8,257 nt of DNA. Source: CAYVMN01 sp964452575. Lineage in GTDB: Bacteria; Desulfobacterota; DSM-4660; Desulfatiglandales; Desulfatiglandaceae. Every line of letters begins with the position of its first letter. The stretch's first letter is position 1. The notes under the pieces are model-generated. The model was given only the letters and a program-made list of their open reading frames with translations. It was not told the DNA's origin and ran no database searches. Shown piece after piece: positions 1-6,455 of the stretch. Position numbers and translations under genes: made by a program. The stretch is from positions 1-8,257 of the forward strand of contig CAYVMN010000195.1 in the NCBI GenBank assembly GCA_964452575.1, in the 5' to 3' direction.

Positions 1-70
1 TTGAAGGTGGGGTTTTTTTCACTGGCTATCTCTAGTACCCTCATCCCTCATTTCAGCTCTAAGTGCCGAG

Positions 71-484
71 TTAACGGGAAATGCCTTTGAGCCATTCCGC
101 CATCTCCTCTTCAGGCAGGTGTTTGATGTTAAAGAAGAACAAGAAGATGTCGCGAAATCTCCTAATCAGGTTCGGATCTCTTAGGGCCTCGGCCATTGGC
201 AGTCTGTCTCTTGGGTCATAGAAATCCTTGAGCCTCAGGAATAGATCACAGGCAAAGGCAGACCGGTCATCCTGAAGACGCTCCTTACAAGAGAGAATAT
301 CCAGCAAGGCCAGGAGAGGTTTTAGATATGGACCAAGCATGTTGTAATTATAGTAATAGACCTCCCTTTCCGATTTGTATTCCCGGGGAGCAAACCTTTC
401 AATTTTCTGAATCACCTCGTAGGTAGGGCCCTTTTTATCCATCCTGGTCTGCCGCCTCCTACCAAAAAAGATATCCGTTATCAT
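71..484 (-). CDS. Conserved-looking hypothetical protein, 137 aa
   Basis: I do not recognise this protein. It is soluble-looking, with no signal peptide or clear membrane segment, and rich in charged and aromatic residues: a YYYNYN run near residues 43-48, an LLALLDIL helix near 57-64, and a C-terminal FLFFF stretch followed by an acidic-to-basic helix. It reads as mostly alpha-helical. The start at 484 is preceded by a strong GGAGGAGGGG ribosome-binding stretch ending 7 nt before the ATG. An alternative ATG at 442 also has AGGAGG upstream, but about 12 nt away, so I prefer the longer form. It lies 128 nt downstream of the ABC permease on the same strand and could be the last gene of that transcript. 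Whether it is linked to metal import is unknown. The uninterrupted reading frame and good ribosome-binding site support a real gene; function is unassigned. Confidence 0.75.
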   Translation of the reverse strand: MITDIFFGRRRQTRMDKKGPTYEVIQKIERFAPREYKSEREVYYYNYNMLGPYLKPLLALLDILSCKERLQDDRSAFACDLFLRLKDFYDPRDRLPMAEALRDPNLIRRFRDIFLFFFNIKHLPEEEMAEWLKGISR

Positions 485-525
485 GGGTCTTCCCCTCCTC
501 CAGGCACACCCCTCATTTCCATCCG

Positions 526-603
526 TTATAGTAGGCCCTTGACCACCCCCTTTACCCCCATGTCAAAAAAAATGACCGTAAGGCCCAGAGCCGCTTGCAA
601 CAT
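526..603 (-). CDS. Possible 25-aa small ORF between permease and hypothetical gene
   Basis: A short reading frame starts at the ATG at 603, ten bases after the permease stop, and ends at a TAA at 526-528. The predicted peptide is hydrophobic with a few charges (it begins MLQAALGLTVIFFDMG and ends in a lysine-containing VVKGLL), so it could be a small membrane-associated peptide. No Shine-Dalgarno sequence is evident before its ATG; expression would need coupling to the permease stop. A frame this short is easily found by chance, so this is only a candidate. Confidence 0.15.
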   Translation of the reverse strand: MLQAALGLTVIFFDMGVKGVVKGLL

Positions 604-612
604 CGCGGTTTA

Positions 613-1440
613 TCAACCCCTGTTTGGAGAGGGCATTCGTGCGCTTACAGACTGTAGGATCTGAGTCAAAAAAAAGGCTGCCCCAGCGACTAGGATTATC
701 GTAGCCCCTGAGGTAAAGTCGTAGTTGTATGAAAGCCAGAGCCCGACAAAGGTAAAGAGGATACCAAACAGAGACGAAAGCACCATCATTTTCCCTAGGG
801 ATCTTGTGTACTTCTCTGCAATGTAAGGAGGTATGGTGAGAAGGGCGATAACCAGGATCAGGCCAACCACCCTTATAATCATCACTACGGAAAGCGCCGT
901 CATCCCCAGCAGCAGGAAGTATAAGAACCTAACAGGGACTCCCACAACAAAGGCGAACTCCTCATCATAGCTCATGGCAAGGAACTCTCTGTAGAAGGCC
1001 AGTATGATCACCAAGACCACCGCGTCCAGGAGAAGCATAAACCAGAGATCTGCGCTGGCGACTGATAGGATGCTCCCAAAGAGATAGCTCATTGGATCCA
1101 CGTTATACCCTGGGCTGAGATCAATAAAGATGATTCCAAGGGCCATGCCAACCGCCCATAGCACCCCGATAATGGTATCTGCCCTCTGTTTGGATTTCAA
1201 ACTGACTGCACCCATAATCATAGATACGGCAATAGAAAAGGAAGCTGCTCCCAGGGCAGGTGAGAAACCCATATAAAGCGCCAACCCGATACCTCCATAG
1301 GCGGAGTGGGCGATACCCCCCGAGAGGAAAACGATCCGGTTGGCCACCACAAGGGATCCGATGATTCCGCACGAGATACTGACCAGGACTCCGGCGAGCA
1401 GGGCATTTCTCATGAACTCAAACTGTAAGGCATCCCACAT
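613..1440 (-). CDS. Metal ABC transporter permease, ZnuB/MntB (ABC-3) family
   Basis: Inner-membrane subunit of a metal-ion ABC importer, forming the channel through which zinc, manganese or a related cation passes, driven by the ATPase encoded just upstream. The protein is about 275 residues, normal for the family, and almost wholly hydrophobic with roughly eight predicted membrane segments. Family-like stretches include ANRIVFLSGGIAHSAYGG near the N terminus, the cytoplasmic KQRADTIIGVLWAVGMALGI segment, YLFGSIL, and VVGLILVIALLTIPP near the C terminus. I chose the ATG at 1440: a GAGGAGGAG ribosome-binding site sits just before it, inside the end of the ATPase gene. An in-frame ATG at 1491 would add 17 polar, cysteine-containing residues unlike the family and overlap the ATPase. 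The gap to the ATPase is one base, so translation is probably coupled. Metal specificity cannot be read from the sequence. Confidence 0.92.
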   Translation of the reverse strand: MWDALQFEFMRNALLAGVLVSISCGIIGSLVVANRIVFLSGGIAHSAYGGIGLALYMGFSPALGAASFSIAVSMIMGAVSLKSKQRADTIIGVLWAVGMALGIIFIDLSPGYNVDPMSYLFGSILSVASADLWFMLLLDAVVLVIILAFYREFLAMSYDEEFAFVVGVPVRFLYFLLLGMTALSVVMIIRVVGLILVIALLTIPPYIAEKYTRSLGKMMVLSSLFGILFTFVGLWLSYNYDFTSGATIILVAGAAFFLTQILQSVSARMPSPNRG

Positions 1441-1441
1441 C

Positions 1442-2203
1442 TTACTCCTCCTCGTGGGCAGGCAGCACCCGGTGAGGCAGCCCATGGGCAACCAGATCTA
1501 CCGGACACTGATAGGCCATATCGATCATCTCCGGGGTAATCTCCCCTCCCCTATGAAATGTCATTGTGCGGTTCACACATGCGACGGACTTGACGTATCG
1601 GGATATCACACCGATATCATGGGTAACCACCAGGATGGTCACCTCCTTATTCAACTCTCTCAGGAATTCAAAGAGGTCTGTCTCGAATGCAGGATCAATA
1701 CCCGCCGTGGGTTCGTCAAGGAAAAGGATCTCCGGATCCGTTGCCAGGGCCCTGGCAATAAAGACCCTCTGCCTTTGCCCACCGGAGACACTCCCAATGG
1801 GCATTGCGCGTTGATCCCACATCCCTACTTTCTTTAAGACCTCCTCCGCCTTCACCAGGTCCTTGCGTGAATGCCACCCCCAGAGGCGTGATTGGTATAG
1901 CCTCCCCATCAACACGATCTCCAGGACCGAAATCGGAAATGTGTTATTGAAATCCGTCCCCTGAGGCATATACCCTACCCGGTGTTTGGCATTGTGGGGC
2001 GTTTCACCCAATACCTTTATCACCCCTCCCTGCGGCTTCAATATTCCCAGCAGGAGCTTCAGCAGGGTTGTCTTTCCGCCGCCGTTAGGCCCGAGTATCC
2101 CCAAGAAATCTCCCTGTGCTACGGAGAAAGTAACCCCCTCAAGTATGGGGGTACCGTCATAGGAAAATCGCAGGTCTTTTACATCGATTGCAATTGCGCT
2201 CAT
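1442..2203 (-). CDS. Metal ABC transporter ATP-binding protein, ZnuC/MntA-like
   Basis: Cytoplasmic ATPase that would power metal uptake through the permease encoded next. All nucleotide-binding motifs are visible in its 253 residues: Walker A GPNGGGKTT (38-46), Q-loop at Q81, signature VSGGQRQR (139-146), Walker B ILFLDEP (159-165), D-loop near 168-170 and the switch histidine in VTHD (H195). The GPNGGGKTT form and the fused-looking RRLYQSRLWGW-type helical region (here near 101-110) fit zinc/manganese importers. The C-terminal tail carries Cys233 and His240, His244 and His250, a pattern I recall from ZnuC-like proteins; a metal-sensing role is speculation. The gene begins 12 nt after valS. 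No strong ribosome-binding site precedes the ATG (only AAGGATT about 15 nt away), suggesting reinitiation after valS. No periplasmic binding protein is encoded nearby, so substrate (Zn, Mn or Fe) is unresolved. Confidence 0.93.
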   Translation of the reverse strand: MSAIAIDVKDLRFSYDGTPILEGVTFSVAQGDFLGILGPNGGGKTTLLKLLLGILKPQGGVIKVLGETPHNAKHRVGYMPQGTDFNNTFPISVLEIVLMGRLYQSRLWGWHSRKDLVKAEEVLKKVGMWDQRAMPIGSVSGGQRQRVFIARALATDPEILFLDEPTAGIDPAFETDLFEFLRELNKEVTILVVTHDIGVISRYVKSVACVNRTMTFHRGGEITPEMIDMAYQCPVDLVAHGLPHRVLPAHEEE

Positions 2204-2215
2204 CAGTGTCTGGGA

Positions 2216-4867
2216 TTAATCCTTGACCCTCTCAAATAGTCTGAGGTTTTGATTTAGCTTTGATAGACGTGATGACAGGGTTTCAACCTTCTCTTTAACA
2301 CCGGCCACTACATCTGCCGGCGCCTTTTTCAGGAAGTCATCATTAGTCAGTTTTTTCTTCGAAATTTCAATATACTTCTCGATTTTGTTGATCTCTTTTC
2401 TCAATCTTTTTCGCTCCTCTCCAAAGTCAAGGAGGCCCTTTAGTAGGACGTGAACCGATGTCTGGCCAGCGATTGCAGTCGCAGATCCCCCTGGTTTGGG
2501 TGTACCGGCCTCAAAAAAGACTTCATCAACCCTGGCCAGGGTCTTGATATGGTCCAGATTGGAGCGCAGGACGTCCGCTTCTCGATCGTCAGGGGCATCA
2601 ATAATGATGCTGAGCTTTTTGGAAGGGGCAATGTCCATTTCGCCGCGTATATTGCGGATTCCGGTGATGATAGCCATAAGTAGCCTCATTTCCCAGGACG
2701 ACTCCTCATCTCGCATGAAATCAGAGCCCCCCGGGAACCTGGTCGTCATTATGCTTCCCCCGCTCCCAGCGAGATTCTGCCATATCTCTTCCGTGACAAA
2801 CGGCATGAAGGGATGAAGGAGCTTCAAGGCAGCAAAGAGTGCATCCTTCACGCTTGCCTTCAAGGATCTTTTTGTGGCCTCGTCTTGTCCATAGAGCCCC
2901 TGTTTGGCCATCTCCAGGAACCAGTCACATAACTCATGCCATATGAACTGATAGCAAAGGCCTGCCGCTTCATTGAATCGATAGTCTTCCAGGGCCTTGG
3001 CTACTTCCTCGCTCACCTGAGCCAGGCGGGTGTAGATCCAACGTTCGGGGAGGGTAAGGGCCTTCTCGCCTCGTTTCCCGTCCTCTTTATTGTCCATGTT
3101 CATCTGGACGAATCGTGCTGCATTCCATATCTTGTTTACAAAGTGCCGGTAGCCCATGATCCTCTCTTCCGATAGTCTGATATCCCTTCCTTGGGCTGCA
3201 AGGGCCGCCAGGGTAAAGCGGAAGGCGTCTGTCCCGAATTCATCCATCACCTCAAGGGGATCGATAACGTTCCCTTTCGACTTGCTCATCTTTTTGCCTT
3301 CTGCGTCCCTAACCAGGGCGTGAATATAGACCTCCCTGAAAGGCACATCTCCCTTGAAATGGATTCCCATCATCATCATCCTGGCAACCCAGAAAAACAG
3401 TATGTCAAAGCCGGTAACAAGGACCGAAGTGGGGTAAAAGGTATCAAGTTCATCGGTCGAGTCTGGCCACCCAAGGGTTGTAAATGGCCACAAGGCCGAA
3501 CTGAACCATGTGTCAAGGACATCTGTTTCCTGTACAAGTTTGCAACTTCCACATGCCCGGCAGCATTCGGGTTCTTCCTTGGCCACATGGAGCTCTCCAC
3601 ATTCCTCGCAATACCAGGCAGGGATCCGATGGCCCCACCAGATCTGCCTTGAGACACACCAGTCCTTTATATTCCTCATCCATTCGTAATAGACCTCTTC
3701 CCAGTTAGAGGGATGTATCCTGGTCTTTCCTTCTTTGACCGCCTGGCTTGCCTTTTCAGCCAGTGGACCCACCTTCACAAACCACTGTTTTGAGAGGATG
3801 GGTTCAATCATGGTCTTGCACCTGTAGCAATGCCCCACTGCGTGTTTGTAAGGCTCTATTCTTTCAAGCAAATTGGCCTGCTTAAGATCACCCAGAATCC
3901 TTTCACGGCACTCAAACCTATCCATTCCTTGATAGGGGCCGGCCAGTTCATTCATCCTTCCCTGATCGTCGATCACCCTGATTCTTTCAAGATCATGTGT
4001 ATTGCCGATTTCAAAGTCATTGGGGTCGTGGGCAGGGGTGATCTTCAAGGCGCCGGTTCCAAATTCCGTATCCACGTAGCTGTCAAATATGATCGGGATC
4101 GGCTTTCTTAGTACAGGGAGGAGGACGTATACCCCGGATAGGGATCTATAACGTCTGTCAGTCGGGTTTACGGCAACTGCCGTATCTCCGAGGAGGGTTT
4201 CGGGACGGGTAGTTGCAACCACCAAATGACCCTTCCCATTCTCAAAAGGATAGCGGATGTAATAGAGCTGACTCTCTATATCCTCGTGCTCAACCTCAAG
4301 GTCGGCCAGGGCAGTCTGACACCTGGGACACCAATTGGTAATATAGTCCCCTCTGTAAATGAGCCCCTCCTCATAAAGCCGAACAAAGACCTCCCTCACC
4401 GCCCTGGAAAGCCCCTCGTCCATAGTGAATCTTTCCCTGCTCCAGTCGCAGGAACAGCCCAGCCTCTTTAACTGATTGATAATCAGTCCGCCATATTTTC
4501 TTCTCCACTCCCAGACAAGTTCCAGGAATCTCTCCCGCCCAACCCTGTGGCGGTCAGTTCCTTGTAAGGCGAGGGCCTTTTCCACCACATTCTGGGTGGC
4601 AATACCTGCATGGTCCGTACCGGGCTGCCACAAGACGTTGAGGCCCTTCATCCTCTTGTATCGGCATAGGATATCTTGCAGGGTATTATTCAGCGCGTGT
4701 CCCATATGGAGAGACCCTGTGACATTGGGGGGAGGGATTACAATGCAAAACGGTTCCTTCTTAGAACGTCCTTCCGCACGAAAAAGCCCATTTTTTTCCC
4801 AGAATTCGTACCACTTCTGTTCAACCTCATGGGGGTCATAACTCTTGGCAATGATCGCTCTTTCCAT
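2216..4867 (-). CDS. valS: Valyl-tRNA synthetase
   Basis: Class I aminoacyl-tRNA synthetase that attaches valine to tRNA-Val in the cytoplasm and hydrolyses mischarged threonyl-tRNA. The 883 residues are a normal bacterial length. Visible landmarks: the PPPNVTGSLHMGH active-site segment with the HIGH-equivalent HMGH at 54-57; the CP1 editing domain with ATTRPET (218-224) and AHDPND (279-284); a cysteine-rich zinc-ribbon-like insertion with CxxC pairs (C420/C423 and C436/C439, more at 435 and 442); the DTWFSSALWP segment (452-461); the KMSKS loop (526-530); a helical anticodon-binding domain; and a C-terminal lysine/glutamate-rich coiled-coil arm (about 812-883) that contacts tRNA. The ATG at 4867 is preceded by AGGAG about 10 nt upstream. 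No T-box leader is present. It is followed by a metal ABC importer pair on the same strand and is separated from the upstream unknown gene by a terminator. Identification is secure. Confidence 0.98.
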   Translation of the reverse strand: MERAIIAKSYDPHEVEQKWYEFWEKNGLFRAEGRSKKEPFCIVIPPPNVTGSLHMGHALNNTLQDILCRYKRMKGLNVLWQPGTDHAGIATQNVVEKALALQGTDRHRVGRERFLELVWEWRRKYGGLIINQLKRLGCSCDWSRERFTMDEGLSRAVREVFVRLYEEGLIYRGDYITNWCPRCQTALADLEVEHEDIESQLYYIRYPFENGKGHLVVATTRPETLLGDTAVAVNPTDRRYRSLSGVYVLLPVLRKPIPIIFDSYVDTEFGTGALKITPAHDPNDFEIGNTHDLERIRVIDDQGRMNELAGPYQGMDRFECRERILGDLKQANLLERIEPYKHAVGHCYRCKTMIEPILSKQWFVKVGPLAEKASQAVKEGKTRIHPSNWEEVYYEWMRNIKDWCVSRQIWWGHRIPAWYCEECGELHVAKEEPECCRACGSCKLVQETDVLDTWFSSALWPFTTLGWPDSTDELDTFYPTSVLVTGFDILFFWVARMMMMGIHFKGDVPFREVYIHALVRDAEGKKMSKSKGNVIDPLEVMDEFGTDAFRFTLAALAAQGRDIRLSEERIMGYRHFVNKIWNAARFVQMNMDNKEDGKRGEKALTLPERWIYTRLAQVSEEVAKALEDYRFNEAAGLCYQFIWHELCDWFLEMAKQGLYGQDEATKRSLKASVKDALFAALKLLHPFMPFVTEEIWQNLAGSGGSIMTTRFPGGSDFMRDEESSWEMRLLMAIITGIRNIRGEMDIAPSKKLSIIIDAPDDREADVLRSNLDHIKTLARVDEVFFEAGTPKPGGSATAIAGQTSVHVLLKGLLDFGEERKRLRKEINKIEKYIEISKKKLTNDDFLKKAPADVVAGVKEKVETLSSRLSKLNQNLRLFERVKD

Positions 4868-4981
4868 TTATCAACCACTCCTGAAAATAAAGTTGCAGCA
4901 TTTAAAGGTTTACCTTAGCAGGACAGGACAATTCCTTCAAGGGGATTGCCATTTGGCCTTGCGCCTTCCACCATTACAACC

Positions 4982-5018
4982 AAAAAAAAGGGGGGTTGCC
5001 CTATATATCCCAACCCCC
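4982..5018 (-). terminator. Intrinsic terminator after the 139-aa gene, before valS
   Basis: On the minus strand an 8-bp perfect stem, GGGGGTTG pairing with CAACCCCC (5018-5011 with 4998-4991), encloses a 12-nt loop and is followed, after one C, by eight T residues (4989-4982). This is the classic rho-independent layout. It lies 87 nt after the stop of the acidic 139-residue protein and 115 nt before the valS start, so the two genes are likely separate transcription units, with valS using its own promoter between 4981 and 4868. I could not pick a convincing valS promoter there. Confidence 0.85.
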
Positions 5019-5104
5019 TGAACTCTCTTGAAGTCTCTAGACGGTAATCTCGGGGAATCGCTTTGCCCCGATCCAGTAAGTGAACTCTAGCGCAAAGTCG
5101 GGGT

Positions 5105-5524
5105 CTACTCCCGTGGCAGCTCGAGGCTCTGTCTCAATTCGTCAATTGCCTCTTTGATCACCTTATCCGCAACCCTTGCCATCGTCTCCCTGCTAACCCT
5201 CTCCACCACATCTCCAACCACTCGGGTTATGATGGCTTCAATCCTCTCCTCAGAGATCCCGATAGAGTCTTGTGTGACTTGTCTTTCCTCAACAGGCTTA
5301 TTCTCGTCCAGTAAAAACTCAAAATCATCTAATCCCGAAACTTCAACGCCTCTTTGCTTATCCCCTTTCTCGACAATATCGGTGAGTTCTATGACCTCCC
5401 CTTCCGAGGCAAAGGCATTGCTTTCCTTTTCAGCGTCCTCGTCCAACAATTGGTCAAGCTCGAGGTCAGGAAAAGCTTCTTCCCCCTTTTTCTGTCCTTT
5501 CAGAACCTTGTCTTCCTTATCCAT
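5105..5524 (-). CDS. Acidic hypothetical protein with helical C-terminal region, 139 aa
   Basis: Function unknown. Residues 1 to about 85 are strongly acidic and probably disordered, with short hydrophobic patches set in acid: DLELDQLLDED (20-30), VIELTDIVEKG (44-54) and DDFEFLLDEN (66-75). Residues 91-135 look like a continuous amphipathic helix or helix pair (it opens ISEERIEAIITRVV and ends near ELRQSLEL). This layout, an acidic linker plus a short C-terminal oligomerising helical region, loosely recalls PopZ/DUF2497-type polar scaffold proteins and adaptor-like proteins, but the resemblance is architectural and unproven. No signal peptide or membrane segment is seen. The ATG at 5524 is preceded by GAGG at a spacing of about 8 nt. 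A promoter at 5602-5574 and a terminator at 5018-4982 make it look monocistronic. The real gene here is on the minus strand; plus-strand frames over the same bases are low-complexity serine-rich shadows. Confidence 0.82.
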   Translation of the reverse strand: MDKEDKVLKGQKKGEEAFPDLELDQLLDEDAEKESNAFASEGEVIELTDIVEKGDKQRGVEVSGLDDFEFLLDENKPVEERQVTQDSIGISEERIEAIITRVVGDVVERVSRETMARVADKVIKEAIDELRQSLELPRE

Positions 5525-5573
5525 TACTACGCCTCACATTCCCTGCCTTGTTGCAAAATATAAGGATTTTTTA

Positions 5574-5602
5574 CTGATAACATGGGATTTCCATATTGTC
5601 AA
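5574..5602 (-). promoter_or_regulatory. Putative sigma70-type promoter of the 139-aa gene
   Basis: Read on the minus strand, a perfect TTGACA (5602-5597) is followed after 17 nt by TATCAG (5579-5574), a 4-of-6 match to the -10 consensus. The start site would fall near 5567, giving a leader of about 43 nt. The -35 box lies inside a perfect inverted repeat, ATATTG-T-CAATAT (5593-5605), which could be an operator or chance. Confidence 0.5.
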
Positions 5603-5710
5603 TATAGTGACATTTTGGGCCATGACGACAACGACAAGGCCAGGTCCTCTTGTTCTCCTCTTAGCCCAAAGCGGAATCTTCTCAATTCAGGAGCAGCTCT
5701 CGCCGCACGC

Positions 5711-5739
5711 TTGACCTGTCTCTATGAATCTGTTAATAA
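5711..5739 (+). promoter_or_regulatory. Putative promoter of the tRNA-Arg gene
   Basis: TTGACC (5711-5716) and TAATAA (5734-5739) are separated by 17 nt on the plus strand. Transcription would start near 5745, only a few bases before the mature tRNA at 5748. Position and quality both fit a stable-RNA promoter; this is assigned by pattern only. Confidence 0.6.
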
Positions 5740-5747
5740 TAAAAAGA

Positions 5748-5824
5748 GGGCGATTAGCTCAGGTGGATAGAGCGTTGGTCTCCGGAACCAGAGGTCGCGC
5801 GTTCGAGTCGCGCATCGCCCGCCA
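5748..5824 (+). tRNA. tRNA-Arg (anticodon CCG), with encoded CCA
   Basis: A full cloverleaf folds by eye. The acceptor stem is GGGCGAT with ATCGCCC (5748-5754 and 5814-5820), the discriminator is G5821 and CCA is encoded at 5822-5824. The D arm is GCTC/GAGC with a nine-base loop containing two GG pairs. The anticodon stem TTGGT/ACCAG (one G-T pair) holds a CTCCGGA loop with anticodon CCG at 5782-5784, which reads the arginine codon CGG. The variable loop is five bases, and the T arm is GCGCG/CGCGC with a TTCGAGT loop. Every stem pairs, so the gene appears functional. It is transcribed away from the valS side and lies between the chromosomal-type genes on the left and a decayed segment on the right. 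Confidence 0.97.
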
Positions 5825-5837
5825 TAATAAAATCAAC

Positions 5838-5861
5838 GGGTTAGGCAGTGTTGCTTAACCC
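5838..5861 (+). terminator. Hairpin after tRNA-Arg, possible weak terminator
   Basis: GGGTTAGGCA (5838-5847) pairs with TGCTTAACCC (5852-5861) in a 10-bp stem with one G-T pair and a four-base GTGT loop, starting 14 nt after the tRNA CCA. It is placed where a tRNA terminator should be, but the following CCTTTA is a poor T tract. The same bases 5847-5854 can instead pair with 5869-5876, so the structure may have another role. Confidence 0.45.
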
Positions 5862-6166
5862 CTTTACTGCAACACTCCTTAGAACCAAGTCCTTCTATCC
5901 ACGTCTATTCTATGGCGATATGGATCAATTAAGGCCTTTCAGGGCCCTAATCCGCCTTGGCCTAATTTGATCTTAAATAACGATTTTTGGAGCGTCTTGA
6001 GTTAAAGCGGTGCCCAAACCGGTCTAACTTGATGAAATCCAGAGACATATTCCACCCAAAGAATTGCACGTTTCTTGCGTATCCATTGTCATGTGGCTCC
6101 TTTATTAGCCCTACACCCCTCTTCTCAGTCTCAAAGAACCTTGGAAGATTAAGACCAATGATTTGC
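5862..6166 (+). other. Stretch without a convincing gene between tRNA-Arg and the surface-protein remnant
   Basis: I find no recognisable gene or RNA here. The plus-strand frame open from 5981 continues into the remnant downstream, but its codons before about 6167 do not look like that family or like a signal peptide. On the minus strand a frame runs from an ATG at 6225 to 5962 (87 codons) with moderately protein-like composition, but I do not recognise it and see no good ribosome-binding site. The most economical reading is decayed or rearranged DNA next to a tRNA gene. Confidence 0.5.
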
Positions 6167-6409
6167 GCCGCCCAGGGAACATACGCCCAACGCTTCATTC
6201 TGGATGAGCCCAAGCATTTGACCATCCTTGGGGGATGGGACCAGTCATTCGCTTTTCAGTCATCAAATACAATCATCAGATCCTTCACCATTGGAGCAGG
6301 GGTGACGGTCCAGAGCAGTGCTGCAGTCACCCTCAGGGCACCAGCAGTAAGCCTCCAGGCCGGCTTCCACGCAGAAAACGGTGCGGCAGTGAGGATAAGG
6401 AAGGAGTGA
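5987..6409 (+). pseudogene. 3' remnant of a beta-helix-type surface/secreted protein gene
   Basis: The frame is open for about 140 codons and stops at a TGA at 6407-6409. From about 6167 the product resembles secreted right-handed beta-helix proteins: AAQGTYAQRFILDE, a GTYAE-like motif, is followed by LTILGGWDQSF, then SAAVTLRAPAVSLQAGFHAE with the GFHAENG motif that typically ends such proteins. Intact members are far longer, begin with a signal peptide and carry many repeats between these elements. Here both elements are compressed into about 80 residues and the part before 6167 is unrelated-looking. The only upstream start is a TTG at 5987 without a ribosome-binding site. I read this as the 5'-truncated, possibly internally deleted tail of a larger gene. 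It lies 46 nt before the phosphatase gene on the same strand and was perhaps once co-transcribed with it. A real small protein cannot be excluded. The family recognition is from memory. Confidence 0.55.
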
Positions 6410-6455
6410 ACAGGGTTCGTAACTGGATACGGGCAGAGTTGAATCAAAGGGTGTC

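Noticed and set aside
1..20. GGTGGGG followed by seven T residues at the left edge, like the right arm of a plus-strand terminator
   Set aside because: The matching left arm would be outside the window, so it cannot be supported.
561..590. T8 run on the minus strand downstream of the permease as a terminator
   Set aside because: No stable hairpin directly precedes the T run on the minus strand.
1441..1491. N-terminal extension of the permease to an ATG at 1491
   Set aside because: The added 17 residues are unlike the family and overlap the ATPase; the ATG at 1440 has a strong ribosome-binding site.
4868..4981. T-box or other riboswitch leader before valS
   Set aside because: No T-box consensus, specifier-like structure or convincing long stems were found; only weak -35/-10 candidates are present.
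5050..5071. Hairpin TCGGGG/CCCCGA between the acidic gene and its terminator
   Set aside because: It has a 6-bp stem with a 10-nt loop and no T tract on either strand; it may be part of the 3' untranslated region, but the stronger terminator lies just beyond.
5614..5670. Inverted repeat TTTGGGC/GCCCAAA with a nested ACAAG/CTTGT upstream of the tRNA promoter
   Set aside because: The arms are short (7 and 5 bp) and 43 nt apart, with no promoter or terminator framing a small RNA; probably chance.
5154..5714. Plus-strand 186-codon serine/threonine-rich frame
   Set aside because: It is the antisense shadow of the acidic 139-residue gene, which has a promoter, ribosome-binding site and terminator; the plus frame is low complexity and ends just before the tRNA promoter.
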